Below, piece by piece: positions 25,016 to 32,709 of a DNA stretch of 64,000 bases (within the stretch, counting starts at the first letter, position 1; each line of letters begins with the position of its first letter). The stretch is from Arthrobacter alpinus (lineage in GTDB: Bacteria > Actinomycetota > Actinomycetes > Actinomycetales > Micrococcaceae): assembly GCF_001294625.1 (NCBI RefSeq), contig NZ_CP012677.1:1364001-1428000 (forward strand), in the 5' to 3' direction. Below the pieces are notes generated by a model. That model did not search any database. It was not told the origin of the DNA and worked only from the letters and a program-made list of their open reading frames with translations. Both the position numbers and the translations under genes were made by a program.

Positions 25016-25780
25016 ATGGCTAGAACCAACTCCCGTTACGGTTGGGTCCCGGACCTTCCTGACCAGCGTGACTTTCATTTTGCGGCACCCATGGCCGTGC
25101 AGGCGAACCTGCCGCCCGCCGTCGACCTCACCCCTGCATGCCCGCCTGTCTATGACCAGGGGCAGCTGGGCTCCTGCACCGGCAACGGTGTGGCCGGTGT
25201 GGTGCAGTTCGACGCGCTCAAGGAGAAGCTCCCCGACACCTCCACGCCGTCGCGTTTGTTCATCTACTACAACGAGCGGGTCATAGAGGGCACCGTGGCC
25301 TCCGACGCCGGTGCCCAGATCCGCGATGGCATCAAGACTGTGGCGACGACCGGTGTCTGTGATGAAACCCTGTGGCCGTACGACATCACCAAGTTCGCGA
25401 ACAAGCCGGCTGCCGCCTGCTACGCGGCAGCCAAGGCCCACCGCGCCATCACGTACTCGCGCGTGGGCCAGACGCTGACCCAGATGAAGGGATGCCTCGC
25501 CTCGGGATACCCCGTCGTTTTTGGTTTCACCGTGTATGACAGCTTTGAAAGCGCCCAGGTTGCCAGCACGGGTGTGGTGCCCATGCCGGCCGCCGGAGAG
25601 GGTGTGCTGGGCGGGCACTGTGTGGTGGCGGTTGGCTATGACGATGCCAGTTCGCGCTTCACGATCCGCAATTCCTGGGGCACCGGCTGGGGCCAGGGCG
25701 GGTACGCCACCATGCCATATCCCTACCTGCTCAGTTCCTCATTGGCCAGCGACTTTTGGACGGTCAAGTCAACGTCATAA
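25016..25780 (+). CDS. Papain-like (C1A) cysteine peptidase
   Basis: A 254-residue cysteine peptidase with all catalytic elements: the oxyanion glutamine and nucleophile in YDQGQLGSCTGNG (Cys54), the histidine in LGGHCVVAVGYDD (about His201) and the asparagine in IRNSWGTGWGQGGY (about Asn219). There is no signal peptide and only a very short leader before the mature fold (WVPDLPDQRDFHF), so it appears cytosolic and may lack an inhibitory prodomain. Start ATG 25016 has an excellent AAGGAGG at 24999-25005. It probably shares a transcript with the XRE-cupin gene. A role in processing the giant proteins encoded nearby is an attractive guess only. Confidence 0.92.
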   Translation: MARTNSRYGWVPDLPDQRDFHFAAPMAVQANLPPAVDLTPACPPVYDQGQLGSCTGNGVAGVVQFDALKEKLPDTSTPSRLFIYYNERVIEGTVASDAGAQIRDGIKTVATTGVCDETLWPYDITKFANKPAAACYAAAKAHRAITYSRVGQTLTQMKGCLASGYPVVFGFTVYDSFESAQVASTGVVPMPAAGEGVLGGHCVVAVGYDDASSRFTIRNSWGTGWGQGGYATMPYPYLLSSSLASDFWTVKSTS

Positions 25781-25908
25781 CTGCCTGTACTGCCTGCCGG
25801 ATGGCGGTGGCCGTCCGGCGGCGTCTGCGCTGACGATGGACAGAGTGCGCACGAACAGTGCACGTTCTTGATCGGCAAATCCTCCTGCAGACCGTTCCTT
25901 CAGGGGGT

Positions 25909-26216
25909 ATGAGCTACCACGTCGAGTTGTGCCCTGCCGCAGTTCGCGCGTTGAAACGAATTGACCATCAGGAGTGCGAACCCCTTCGTGGAGCGATCGC
26001 GCTCCTCGGAGAATCCACGGCCACCAGGTGCCAAAGCACGCCAACGCCCGTCCCGGCCTCAGAGCTCGCCTAGGGGACTACTGCATCGTCTATACGGTTG
26101 AGGAGAACATCCTCGTTGTCGCAGTGATCACCCTCGCCCATCCTGTTCCCATGACGAGGATTATTTCGCCCCTGGTGATCGCCCCTGGTGATCTCCCCCT
26201 GGTGATCTCACAGTAG
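25909..26216 (+). pseudogene. RelE/ParE-type toxin remnant with two frameshifts
   Basis: From ATG 25909 (AGGGGGT upstream) the first frame gives YHVELCPAAVRALKRID and LRGAIALLGE. A second frame supplies NPRPPGAKA, and a third gives GLRARLGDYCIVYTVEENIL and VVAVITLAHPVP. Joined, they make a RelE mRNA-interferase of normal length. Two frame shifts destroy it, and the end carries a short tandem repeat. No antitoxin gene lies upstream (25781-25908 is empty), so the toxin could not have been tolerated if intact. Confidence 0.85.
26169..26207 (+). repeat. CCCCTGGTGATC triplication at the RelE remnant end
   Basis: Three copies of CCCCTGGTGATC at 26169-26180, 26182-26193 and 26196-26207, separated by one or two bases. 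It lies at the 3' end of the RelE remnant and extends its last frame by about a dozen residues before a stop. Likely a local slippage product. Confidence 0.8.
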
Positions 26217-26481
26217 CTTCCAGCAATAGTGGGGACGTACGATTCCCAGCCAGCCAGCCAGCCCGGGCAGGTCCTCGGAACTGGCACAGAAGTGGGACAG
26301 ATCCTCCCAAGAACGCTGGATTCCTCACACTCAATTTCACGAGTGGTGGGAAACCAAATGGGAAAGGCTGCCAACTGCAGCTTGGCTAGCTCCCCAACTC
26401 GTCCGGCCAACGTTCCCGCAATGGACAGGCTCTGGGTGGCTTGCCATTGGCAAAGCGCTGTCCGATTCCTGAACCACCATT

Positions 26482-26859
26482 TTAGAGCGACAGGCCCAGC
26501 CACAGCCCCATACCGGCCGCTGCAACAGCCGCAACGGCCAGTCCTAAGCCACTACCCAATGCAGCCGCATAGCGACGGTCCCGCATAAGCTGGACTGTTT
26601 CATAACTGGCTGTGCTGAAGGTGGTGTAACCACCCAGGAATCCGGTGCCCAGCACGATTGCCACGTTGTTCGCGGGAAGAGCCTCCATGGCCAGGCCGGT
26701 CAGGAAGCCCAGCACAAGAGAGCCGGAGATGTTGATGAGGGTTGTGGGCCAGGGGTAGCCGGCGGCGGATTTGCTGCGGATCGAACCGTCAACCATGTAT
26801 CGTACGGCGGCACCAACCCCTCCGGCGACGGCAACGCCCAGAAAGATCCACGGCGTCAT
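26482..26859 (-). CDS. crcB: Fluoride channel FluC/CrcB, second subunit gene
   Basis: A 125-residue four-helix membrane protein of the Fluc family, which lets fluoride leave the cell. Diagnostic motifs: GGVGAAVRYMVDGSIRSK in helix 1, LINISGSLVLGFLTG in helix 2 and GFLGGYTTFSTASYE with the fluoride-lining phenylalanine and TTFS element in helix 3. Start ATG 26859 overlaps the stop of the upstream crcB by four bases (ATGA), so they are translationally coupled. Paired genes of this type usually make heterodimeric or oppositely oriented channels. Confidence 0.93.
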   Translation of the reverse strand: MTPWIFLGVAVAGGVGAAVRYMVDGSIRSKSAAGYPWPTTLINISGSLVLGFLTGLAMEALPANNVAIVLGTGFLGGYTTFSTASYETVQLMRDRRYAAALGSGLGLAVAAVAAAGMGLWLGLSL

Positions 26860-27293
26860 CGTTGGCCTTCCGGGAAGGCCGTGGCGGTCCGTGAACCGGC
26901 CAAGATGCCAAGCCACGTGGCGCAGGCACCCAGGACGACTGTCCCGAATATATAAGCCACCGCGATGCCAGGGCGCCCGGACATGACGAGCACCGCCGTG
27001 AAAGCGGCTAGGGAACTGTAGGTCGTGAACCCTCCGCAAAAACCAGTTCCGAGCAGCAACCTCAGCCGGCTGACTCGCCCGGCTGAGGTTCCGGGCCGGG
27101 TCAGGGCTTCATAGAGGAAACCGAGAAGGAAGGCCCCGGCAATATTCACCAAGGCAATCGTGACGGGCACCTGGTCCACTTCCGGCGTCAGCAAGGTCAA
27201 CGCTTCCCGCGCAGCAGCACCGACGGTTCCGCCAATACCTACCAGCACCCACAGCCGCCACTTCAGGTAGTTGGGCGTGTCCGTGCCGGCCAT
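26856..27293 (-). CDS. crcB: Fluoride channel FluC/CrcB, first subunit gene
   Basis: A 145-residue Fluc subunit with four predicted helices: VGIGGTVGAAAREAL, VNIAGAFLLGFLYEAL, GTGFCGGFTTYSSLAAFT and a last helix IAVAYIFGTVVLGACATW. It has a longer charged N-terminus than its partner. Its start coincides with the end of the universal stress protein gene (27293), and it overlaps the second crcB at 26856-26859. No fluoride riboswitch could be recognised upstream, so fluoride control must be by other means or absent. Confidence 0.93.
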   Translation of the reverse strand: MAGTDTPNYLKWRLWVLVGIGGTVGAAAREALTLLTPEVDQVPVTIALVNIAGAFLLGFLYEALTRPGTSAGRVSRLRLLLGTGFCGGFTTYSSLAAFTAVLVMSGRPGIAVAYIFGTVVLGACATWLGILAGSRTATAFPEGQR

Positions 27294-27808
27294 CAGCCTT
27301 CTCGCCAGGGGTGGGAGAATTCCGGGACCGGTGCGTGTGCCGGGATGACCACGACGGGCCGTGTCTGCCTGTGCGCAAGATGGGTTGCGACCGAGCGATT
27401 GAAGAACTCCTGGAGGCCGCCGCCCGCGGATCGCCGGTGCGTACCGACCACAATCATGGCCGCGTCAAGACGTTCGGCAACCCTCCCCAGGGCTACGGAC
27501 ACCTCGCCAGCCAAGACCAGTGTCCGCCACTGGAGACCGGTTTCTTTCAACAGCTGTTCCAAACTTGCAGCCAAGGCGCTGTCAAAGACGTCCTCGGACG
27601 GATCGGAATAATCCGGATCGATCGGCTCCGAGACCACCGAGCCGTCGGCGCCTTCGGTGATAGGGACGCGCGCCTGGTCGACGAACACGCATACCAGTTC
27701 GGCGTCGAAGCGCGAGGCGAAATGGGCGGCTTGTTCCACCACCTGGGGTGGCTGTCCCGGTGCCACCCCAACGATCACAGGACGCGCCGGATTCGATATA
27801 TTGCTCAT
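27293..27808 (-). CDS. Universal stress protein (UspA family), single domain
   Basis: A 171-residue UspA-fold protein. It opens with a beta strand PVIVGVAPGQ and has an insert rich in acidic residues (EPIDPDYSDPSEDVFD). The ATP-binding pattern AAMIVVGTHRRSAGGGLQEFFNRSVATHL (split over residues 118-147) keeps the G-x2-(R)-x-G-x9-GS-like arrangement only approximately (FNRSVA). Transcription probably starts at the ATG: TAGGCT sits six bases upstream. It heads an operon with the two crcB genes, which links fluoride export to a stress response. Confidence 0.9.
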   Translation of the reverse strand: MSNISNPARPVIVGVAPGQPPQVVEQAAHFASRFDAELVCVFVDQARVPITEGADGSVVSEPIDPDYSDPSEDVFDSALAASLEQLLKETGLQWRTLVLAGEVSVALGRVAERLDAAMIVVGTHRRSAGGGLQEFFNRSVATHLAHRQTRPVVVIPAHAPVPEFSHPWREG

Positions 27809-27917
27809 AGGTGGAGCCTATCGCCACGGCAGGTCCGCAACAAGAAGCCACGGTTTTGTGCGGCGTGCCGCAGAGCTTAGACAGTTGCGTGTACCCGTGA
27901 TTGAGTGCCGAGCGGAG

Positions 27918-28388
27918 TGTTGGAGTCGGCCATAGCAAACTCCGTTTCCACTGGCCACGGCCAGGACGGCCGGACAGCCCAAGAGGAAGCAGCCGGAGCC
28001 AAACATGGGAGGACCAGATTCCTGCGTAATGTCCCCCAGGATCCGCACCCGTGTATCTGGAAGGAAAACTGCCAGGTCCGTGTCGGCACGTCCGGGTTGC
28101 AGAGGCATCAGCATCGATGCGCCGCCCTGCCGCAGCGATGCTGGTCCTCCGGGACACCGAGATGGTGGGTGGCGCCAAGACCGCAGTGTCCCAATCCCGG
28201 TCAGGATCCGTGCTGGAATCTTGTTGGTTCCGCTTCAGGCGCGACGCCGGAAACGATCTCCTGCGCCTCGGCTGCTGCGGGTGTCCACCACGGTGACACC
28301 GGCAGCGGTGCGAATTAGCGTTATGGAAACCTCCAGGGATCGTATCTGCGTTGAAATACCCGTCAGCAACATCCAGCCATGAGCTCAC
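27918..28388 (-). pseudogene. MBL-fold metallo-hydrolase remnant
   Basis: Several minus-strand frames together resemble a metallo-beta-lactamase-fold enzyme. Near 28388 SSWLDVADGYFNADT is followed in another frame by SITLIRTAAGVTVVDTRSS. Further on come RDWDTAVLAPPTISVSRRTS and AGRRIDA, then TDLAVFLPDTRVRILGD and ESGPPMFGSGCF. At least three frameshifts are needed, and the zinc-binding HxHxDH region is missing, so the gene is dead. It lies just upstream of the universal stress protein operon. Confidence 0.65.
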
Positions 28389-28443
28389 AACGACAATCTA
28401 CACATGCCCGGGAACGGGGGTGGTCAGGTACCTTTTTGCGGGG

Positions 28444-29853
28444 TTAGTGGACGCTCTGGGTTGCCGGCTCGGGCACCTGCTCGTCCTTGGCCGCGGTGGT
28501 GTCGTGCGTCATGAAGGCGGCGATGGCTACGATCCCCAGGGAGACGATCGCAGCAACCAAGAAACCGTTGCTGAAGCCACTGGCCTGGGCTGCGATAGCG
28601 CTCTTCCTGGCGGCTGCCGCCGCCAGCGTTCCGGCGGACATGACGCCCACCAACAGTGCAGTACCTGCCGCACCACCCAACTGCTGGAGTGTGGAGAGCA
28701 GGGCAGCTCCGTGGGCTTGCATCGAATGAGGCATTGGGTTCAGCCCGGCCGTAAATGCGGGGGTGAAAATGAACGCCAGCGCGATCGACATCAGGACGTG
28801 CAAACCGACGATTGCCACCAGGAGTGTGTTTTCATCCAGCTGAGTGTAGGCGAACAAGATCGCGGAGAGCAGCAGGCCACCTGGGATCAGCACCGGGCGT
28901 GGGCCCACCTTGTCAAAGAGCTTCCCCACCCAAGGTGCCAGCAAAACCATGACCAAGCCACCAGGGAGCATCAGCAAGCCGGTGGTGAGCGTGTCAAGGC
29001 CGCGGACGTTTTGCAGGTACATGGGCAGCAGGATGATCACGCCGAACAAAGCCACCATCGCCATGACCATCAGGGCCAATGCGAGGGTGAACTGGCGGTG
29101 AACAAATGGGCGCATGTCTAGAAGTGCGCCATTGCTGCGCTGCAGCCGCAGTTGCAGGAGCACGAAGCCAAGCACCGAGACGAAGGAGAGCGCCAATGCC
29201 GCCAGGGCGATCTGATGGGTCTGGGCGTCGGGGGAGCCGATCCCGCTCAGGCCGTAGACCAAGCCACCGAATGCGGGGACGGACAGCAGCACCGACGGGA
29301 TTGACAGCCGCGAACTGGCCCGCTTGGAACCCGTGGGCAGAACACGTGAGCCAACGATCAGGGCGGCTATTGCGACGGGCAGGACAAACAGGAACATGAA
29401 GCGCCAGGACAGTGAATGCAAGATCACCCCTGAAAGGGTGGGGCCAATGGCCGGTGCCACCGAGATCACGATGGACACGTTGCCCATCACGGCGCCGCGG
29501 CGGTGCGCGGGCACCAGATCCAAAATGGTCGTCATCAGCAACGGCATCATGATGGCTGTTCCGGAGGCTTGGACCACCCTAGCGGCCAGTAGGATCTCAA
29601 ATCCCGGCGCCAGCCCGGCCAGTAGGGTCCCTGCGGAGAACAAGCCCATGGCCAGGATGAAGACCCGCCGGAGGGGCAACCGGGTTAGTAGATAGCCGGT
29701 GGCGGGGATGACTACCGCCATAGTGAGCATGAATGCTGTAGCCAACCATTGGATGGCGGAGGCGGAAACGTTGAACTCGTGCATCAGCCTGGGCAGAGCC
29801 ACATTCATGATGGTTTCGTTTAAGATCACCACAAATGCCGAAACCAGCAGCAC
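28444..29853 (-). CDS. MFS drug:H+ antiporter, DHA2 (EmrB/QacA) type
   Basis: A protein of about 469 residues with 14 hydrophobic segments. Characteristic motifs: VILNETIMNVALPRLM in helix 1, the loop 2-3 region GYLLTRLPLRRVFILAMG (motif A), RVVQASGTAIMMPLL, and motif C SVAPAIGPTLSGVI in helix 5. These transporters export cationic or lipophilic toxic compounds. The start is doubtful: GTG 29853 lies within helix 1 and has no RBS, while the in-frame region upstream to the stop at about 29949 has no ATG, GTG or TTG. The natural 5' end may have been altered. Confidence 0.85.
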   Translation of the reverse strand: MLLVSAFVVILNETIMNVALPRLMHEFNVSASAIQWLATAFMLTMAVVIPATGYLLTRLPLRRVFILAMGLFSAGTLLAGLAPGFEILLAARVVQASGTAIMMPLLMTTILDLVPAHRRGAVMGNVSIVISVAPAIGPTLSGVILHSLSWRFMFLFVLPVAIAALIVGSRVLPTGSKRASSRLSIPSVLLSVPAFGGLVYGLSGIGSPDAQTHQIALAALALSFVSVLGFVLLQLRLQRSNGALLDMRPFVHRQFTLALALMVMAMVALFGVIILLPMYLQNVRGLDTLTTGLLMLPGGLVMVLLAPWVGKLFDKVGPRPVLIPGGLLLSAILFAYTQLDENTLLVAIVGLHVLMSIALAFIFTPAFTAGLNPMPHSMQAHGAALLSTLQQLGGAAGTALLVGVMSAGTLAAAAARKSAIAAQASGFSNGFLVAAIVSLGIVAIAAFMTHDTTAAKDEQVPEPATQSVH

Positions 29854-30060
29854 GGCTATCGTGGTGCGGTCACGGGCGGAAAGCCTGTCGGGGGATTCGA
29901 CGGCGGTGCTTGTCTTGGTGGGATCCTGATCTTTGAGTGCAAAAATTTAGGGCTGCCTGCTCGCAGGGCTTGATCAGGTCAAGAGCTCTGCGGGGCAGTC
30001 CAGTGATGCCAGCAATGGAACGGCATGATGTATTCCAGCCGCCGCGGGATTCCCGCCCTA

Positions 30061-30102
30061 GAACGACCCGGTGCAGTCTTCGAAACCTACACCGGGTCGT
30101 TC
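30061..30102. terminator. Hairpin downstream of the SDR gene
   Basis: GAACGACCCGGTG (30061-30073) and CACCGGGTCGTTC (30090-30102) form a perfect 13-bp stem with a 16-base loop. It sits between the SDR stop and the MFS gene on the minus strand. No T-run follows in either direction, so termination efficiency is uncertain. Confidence 0.6.
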
Positions 30103-30154
30103 CTCCCCTCACCACCTCTAACATCAGGGTTGCTCGTTTGACTGGTGGGAAGGC

Positions 30155-30898
30155 TCAGTAGAGCTTGTTGGCTCCACCGTCCGCCATGAGGGTTTGGCCG
30201 GTCATATAGCGTGAATCATCAGAAAGCAGGAATGCGACGATAGGTGCGACATCTGCTTCTGGATCCCCGAAACGGCCCAGGGGCACCTTGGCGAGGGAAT
30301 CCTGGTACATCTCGGGGAACGCCTCGCTCCATGCCTTCACACCTGCGGTGAGTGCCATGGGTGAGACAACGTTGACACGGATGTTGTCCTTGGCCCATTC
30401 GTTGGCTGTGACACGGGACAGCCCGCGGATTGCTTCCTTGGCCGAAGCATAGGCAGCCTGGGTCTGCTGCCCAACGATGGCTGAGCCCGAACCGAAGTTC
30501 ACAACCGAACCGCCGTTGACGGCCAGCAGCGGGTAGGCAGCCGCCATGAACTGGCGGGTGGCCCGGAAACCTGTATTAAAGGACAGATCCCACTGTTCCT
30601 CGGTCAACTCGTTGAACATTGCCTGTCGCGAGGCATGGGCGTTGTTGACCAAACCGTCCAACCCGCCAAAGGTTGTCTTGGCAAGTTCAACCGCGGACGC
30701 TGCAACCGCTTTCTCGCTGACATCGCCCAAAATGAACTGGACGTTCTCCCCAAGATCTTGTTGAAGCGATCCCCCGGCCTCTGCGTTGACATCAACCGCT
30801 ACAACCTTGGCGCCGCGGGCCACCAACACCCTGGAGATCGCACCCCCAATTCCTGAAGCACCACCGGTGACGATGACTACCTTATTCTCGAGCTGCAT
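30155..30898 (-). CDS. Short-chain dehydrogenase/reductase (SDR) family oxidoreductase
   Basis: A 247-residue classical SDR. The NAD(P)-binding motif VTGGASGIGGAIS is at residues 10-22, VDVNAEAG suggests NAD preference by its acidic residue after beta-2, and LVNNAHASR replaces the usual NNAG. The catalytic pattern is FGSGSAIV...YASAKEA (Ser-Tyr-Lys). The C-terminus carries SRYMTGQTLMADGG, typical of the family. Start ATG 30898 follows AAGGAG. It is alone between the MFS gene and the sulfatase cluster; the substrate cannot be deduced. Confidence 0.92.
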   Translation of the reverse strand: MQLENKVVIVTGGASGIGGAISRVLVARGAKVVAVDVNAEAGGSLQQDLGENVQFILGDVSEKAVAASAVELAKTTFGGLDGLVNNAHASRQAMFNELTEEQWDLSFNTGFRATRQFMAAAYPLLAVNGGSVVNFGSGSAIVGQQTQAAYASAKEAIRGLSRVTANEWAKDNIRVNVVSPMALTAGVKAWSEAFPEMYQDSLAKVPLGRFGDPEADVAPIVAFLLSDDSRYMTGQTLMADGGANKLY

Positions 30899-31063
30899 GC
30901 TGACTCCTTGGTTTCCGTTCGTGGAATCGGTCGATCCCTTGCTGCGGACAGCCCATAAACACAATCACAAGATCCTGTGTACCGGCTGGAAGCCGCGCCG
31001 TCCCCGGCAGAGGGATTGCCCGGAGTTCGAATTTGCTCCGATTGTCTTTGCTTGCGGGACCCC

Positions 31064-31095
31064 CATATTAACCACCAGACATATTAGCCACCAGA
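31064..31095 (+). repeat. 16-bp tandem duplication
   Basis: CATATTAACCACCAGA (31064-31079) is followed directly by CATATTAGCCACCAGA (31080-31095), differing at one base. It abuts the hairpin at 31096. No coding function is apparent. Confidence 0.8.
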
Positions 31096-31141
31096 TGCCA
31101 CGTGTGGGCCCGAAATTGAGGATTCGGGTCCACACGTGGCA
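31096..31141. terminator. Long hairpin downstream of the sulfatase gene
   Basis: TGCCACGTGTGGGCCCGAA (31096-31114) pairs with TTCGGGTCCACACGTGGCA (31123-31141) over 19 positions with one G-T wobble and an 8-base loop. It lies 44 bases beyond the sulfatase stop codon and probably ends the minus-strand operon. On the plus strand a CGTTTT follows. Confidence 0.7.
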
Positions 31142-31185
31142 CGTTTTCGGAAGGGACGTGAGTTCTCGCGCCGGCTTGGGCGGAT

Positions 31186-32703
31186 TTACTCCTGGGTGAT
31201 GAAACGTTCGACGGCGGTCACTGGGCGAACGCGCTCATCCGCCGGGATGTCTCCGGCGAAAGCCAGCCACTGGGCAAATTTGTCACCGCGTTCCACGAGC
31301 TGGCGGTACATGGCGCGGCGCATGGTGCTGACCTGCTCGCGATAGAACGGCACGTCGATGACATTGATCAGCTCGTCGGGGTCGGTGACCATGTCGTAGA
31401 ACTCGTCGATGCCCTCCGGGTTGGCAATGTACTTCACGTGTTTGTTGCGGATCATGCGCTGGGCATAGGGGAAGTGGTGGCCGTGAAACTCGCACACGAT
31501 GTCTTCCCGCCAGCCCTCAACATGGTCACCGTGGGCCAGCGGAAGCAGGCTCCTGCCGTGGACCCCCGACGCGTCGGCGCCGGCAATCTCGTGAAAAGTG
31601 GCTGTGAAGTCCAGCAGGCTGATGAAGCGGTCCTCGCGGCGCTCCACTTCGCCGGGCAGCGCCAGGATGGCCGGTATGCGGTAAATGTCCTCATACATGG
31701 CCGGACCCTTGTCGTTGAGCCGGTGTGCGCCCGTGAATTCTCCGTGGTCTGCGGTGAACATGATGGCTGTTGAATCCTCCAGGCCCAGCTCGTCCACGAC
31801 TGCCAGGATGCGTCCAATTTCATGGTCGATCATGGAAACATAGCCCCAGTACACGGCCGTAAGTTTCTTCCACTCATCCACCGTAAAGCAGTCCGTCGAC
31901 CAGTATTCCGCGTAGGCCTGCTGCACCATGGGCTTGCCATGGAACGTCTCGGCGAACGAGCCGGGTAATTCCACGGTGGACGGGTCCACCATGTCGTACC
32001 ACTGTTGGGGGATCAAGTACGGCAGGTGTGGGCCAAAGATATGGCAGGAGAGGAAGAACGGGGTACCGTCCTGCTCCTGCAACGCCCCGGCCGCAAATTC
32101 CCGCAGCTTCGCGATGGTTTGGTCCGCCAGAAACGCCTCGAAGGTCGCCTCCGTGGGCTGGTCCGTCACTCCCGCGATCAGGTGGCCCTGGCTGCCGTCG
32201 GCCCGCGTCGTATAGACGGGACTGGAGATGTGGAAGTCCGGGAAGTTGTTGGCCTTGAGCCAACCCTCATAACCAGGGTCGTCAAAGACGTTCAACGCTC
32301 CCGGCAGGTGGATGCCCTCGAAGCCGTAGTATTCGGGCCCGCGGTCCTTGCCCACATGCCACTTGCCCACGTGCCCCAGCCGGTAGCCCTGTTCGATGAG
32401 GGCGGCCGAGAATGTCGGCAGCCCATCAGGTAATTCCTCACGGTGACCGGAATTCCATTCGTAATTGGCCAGCAGTCCATGTTCAAACGGTTGCAGTCCG
32501 GTGAGCAGGCTGGCACGCGCAGGGGTGCAGATGGCGGTGGGGGTGTAGGCCCGGTCAAAGGTGGTCCCGCGCGCAGCCAGCCTGTCAAGGTTGGGTGTGT
32601 GTTGTGAGGTGTTGCCGTAGCAGCCCAGGGTGTCGATGCGTTGCTGGTCCGTCATGAGAAACAGCATATTTTGGCGTTTGGCTGTTGGTGTTGCAGCTGA
32701 CAT
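31186..32703 (-). CDS. Sulfatase (formylglycine-dependent, type I)
   Basis: A 505-residue alkaline-phosphatase-fold sulfatase that would hydrolyse sulfate esters. The N-terminal metal site is LFLMTDQQRIDTLGCYG. The modification motif CTPAR (Cys59, to be converted to formylglycine) is complete with ASLLTG after it. Further metal-site features are HIFGPHLPYL and FTADHGEFTGAH. No signal peptide is present, so it acts in the cytosol on imported substrate. It is the last gene of an operon with a substrate-binding protein, ATPase and permease upstream. A formylglycine-generating enzyme is not in the window. Confidence 0.93.
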   Translation of the reverse strand: MSAATPTAKRQNMLFLMTDQQRIDTLGCYGNTSQHTPNLDRLAARGTTFDRAYTPTAICTPARASLLTGLQPFEHGLLANYEWNSGHREELPDGLPTFSAALIEQGYRLGHVGKWHVGKDRGPEYYGFEGIHLPGALNVFDDPGYEGWLKANNFPDFHISSPVYTTRADGSQGHLIAGVTDQPTEATFEAFLADQTIAKLREFAAGALQEQDGTPFFLSCHIFGPHLPYLIPQQWYDMVDPSTVELPGSFAETFHGKPMVQQAYAEYWSTDCFTVDEWKKLTAVYWGYVSMIDHEIGRILAVVDELGLEDSTAIMFTADHGEFTGAHRLNDKGPAMYEDIYRIPAILALPGEVERREDRFISLLDFTATFHEIAGADASGVHGRSLLPLAHGDHVEGWREDIVCEFHGHHFPYAQRMIRNKHVKYIANPEGIDEFYDMVTDPDELINVIDVPFYREQVSTMRRAMYRQLVERGDKFAQWLAFAGDIPADERVRPVTAVERFITQE

Positions 32704-32709
32704 TGAGGC

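Noticed and set aside
27809..27870. Possible fluoride riboswitch upstream of the usp-crcB operon
   Set aside because: The expected conserved pseudoknot elements could not be found, and the transcript seems to start at the ATG, leaving no room for a leader.
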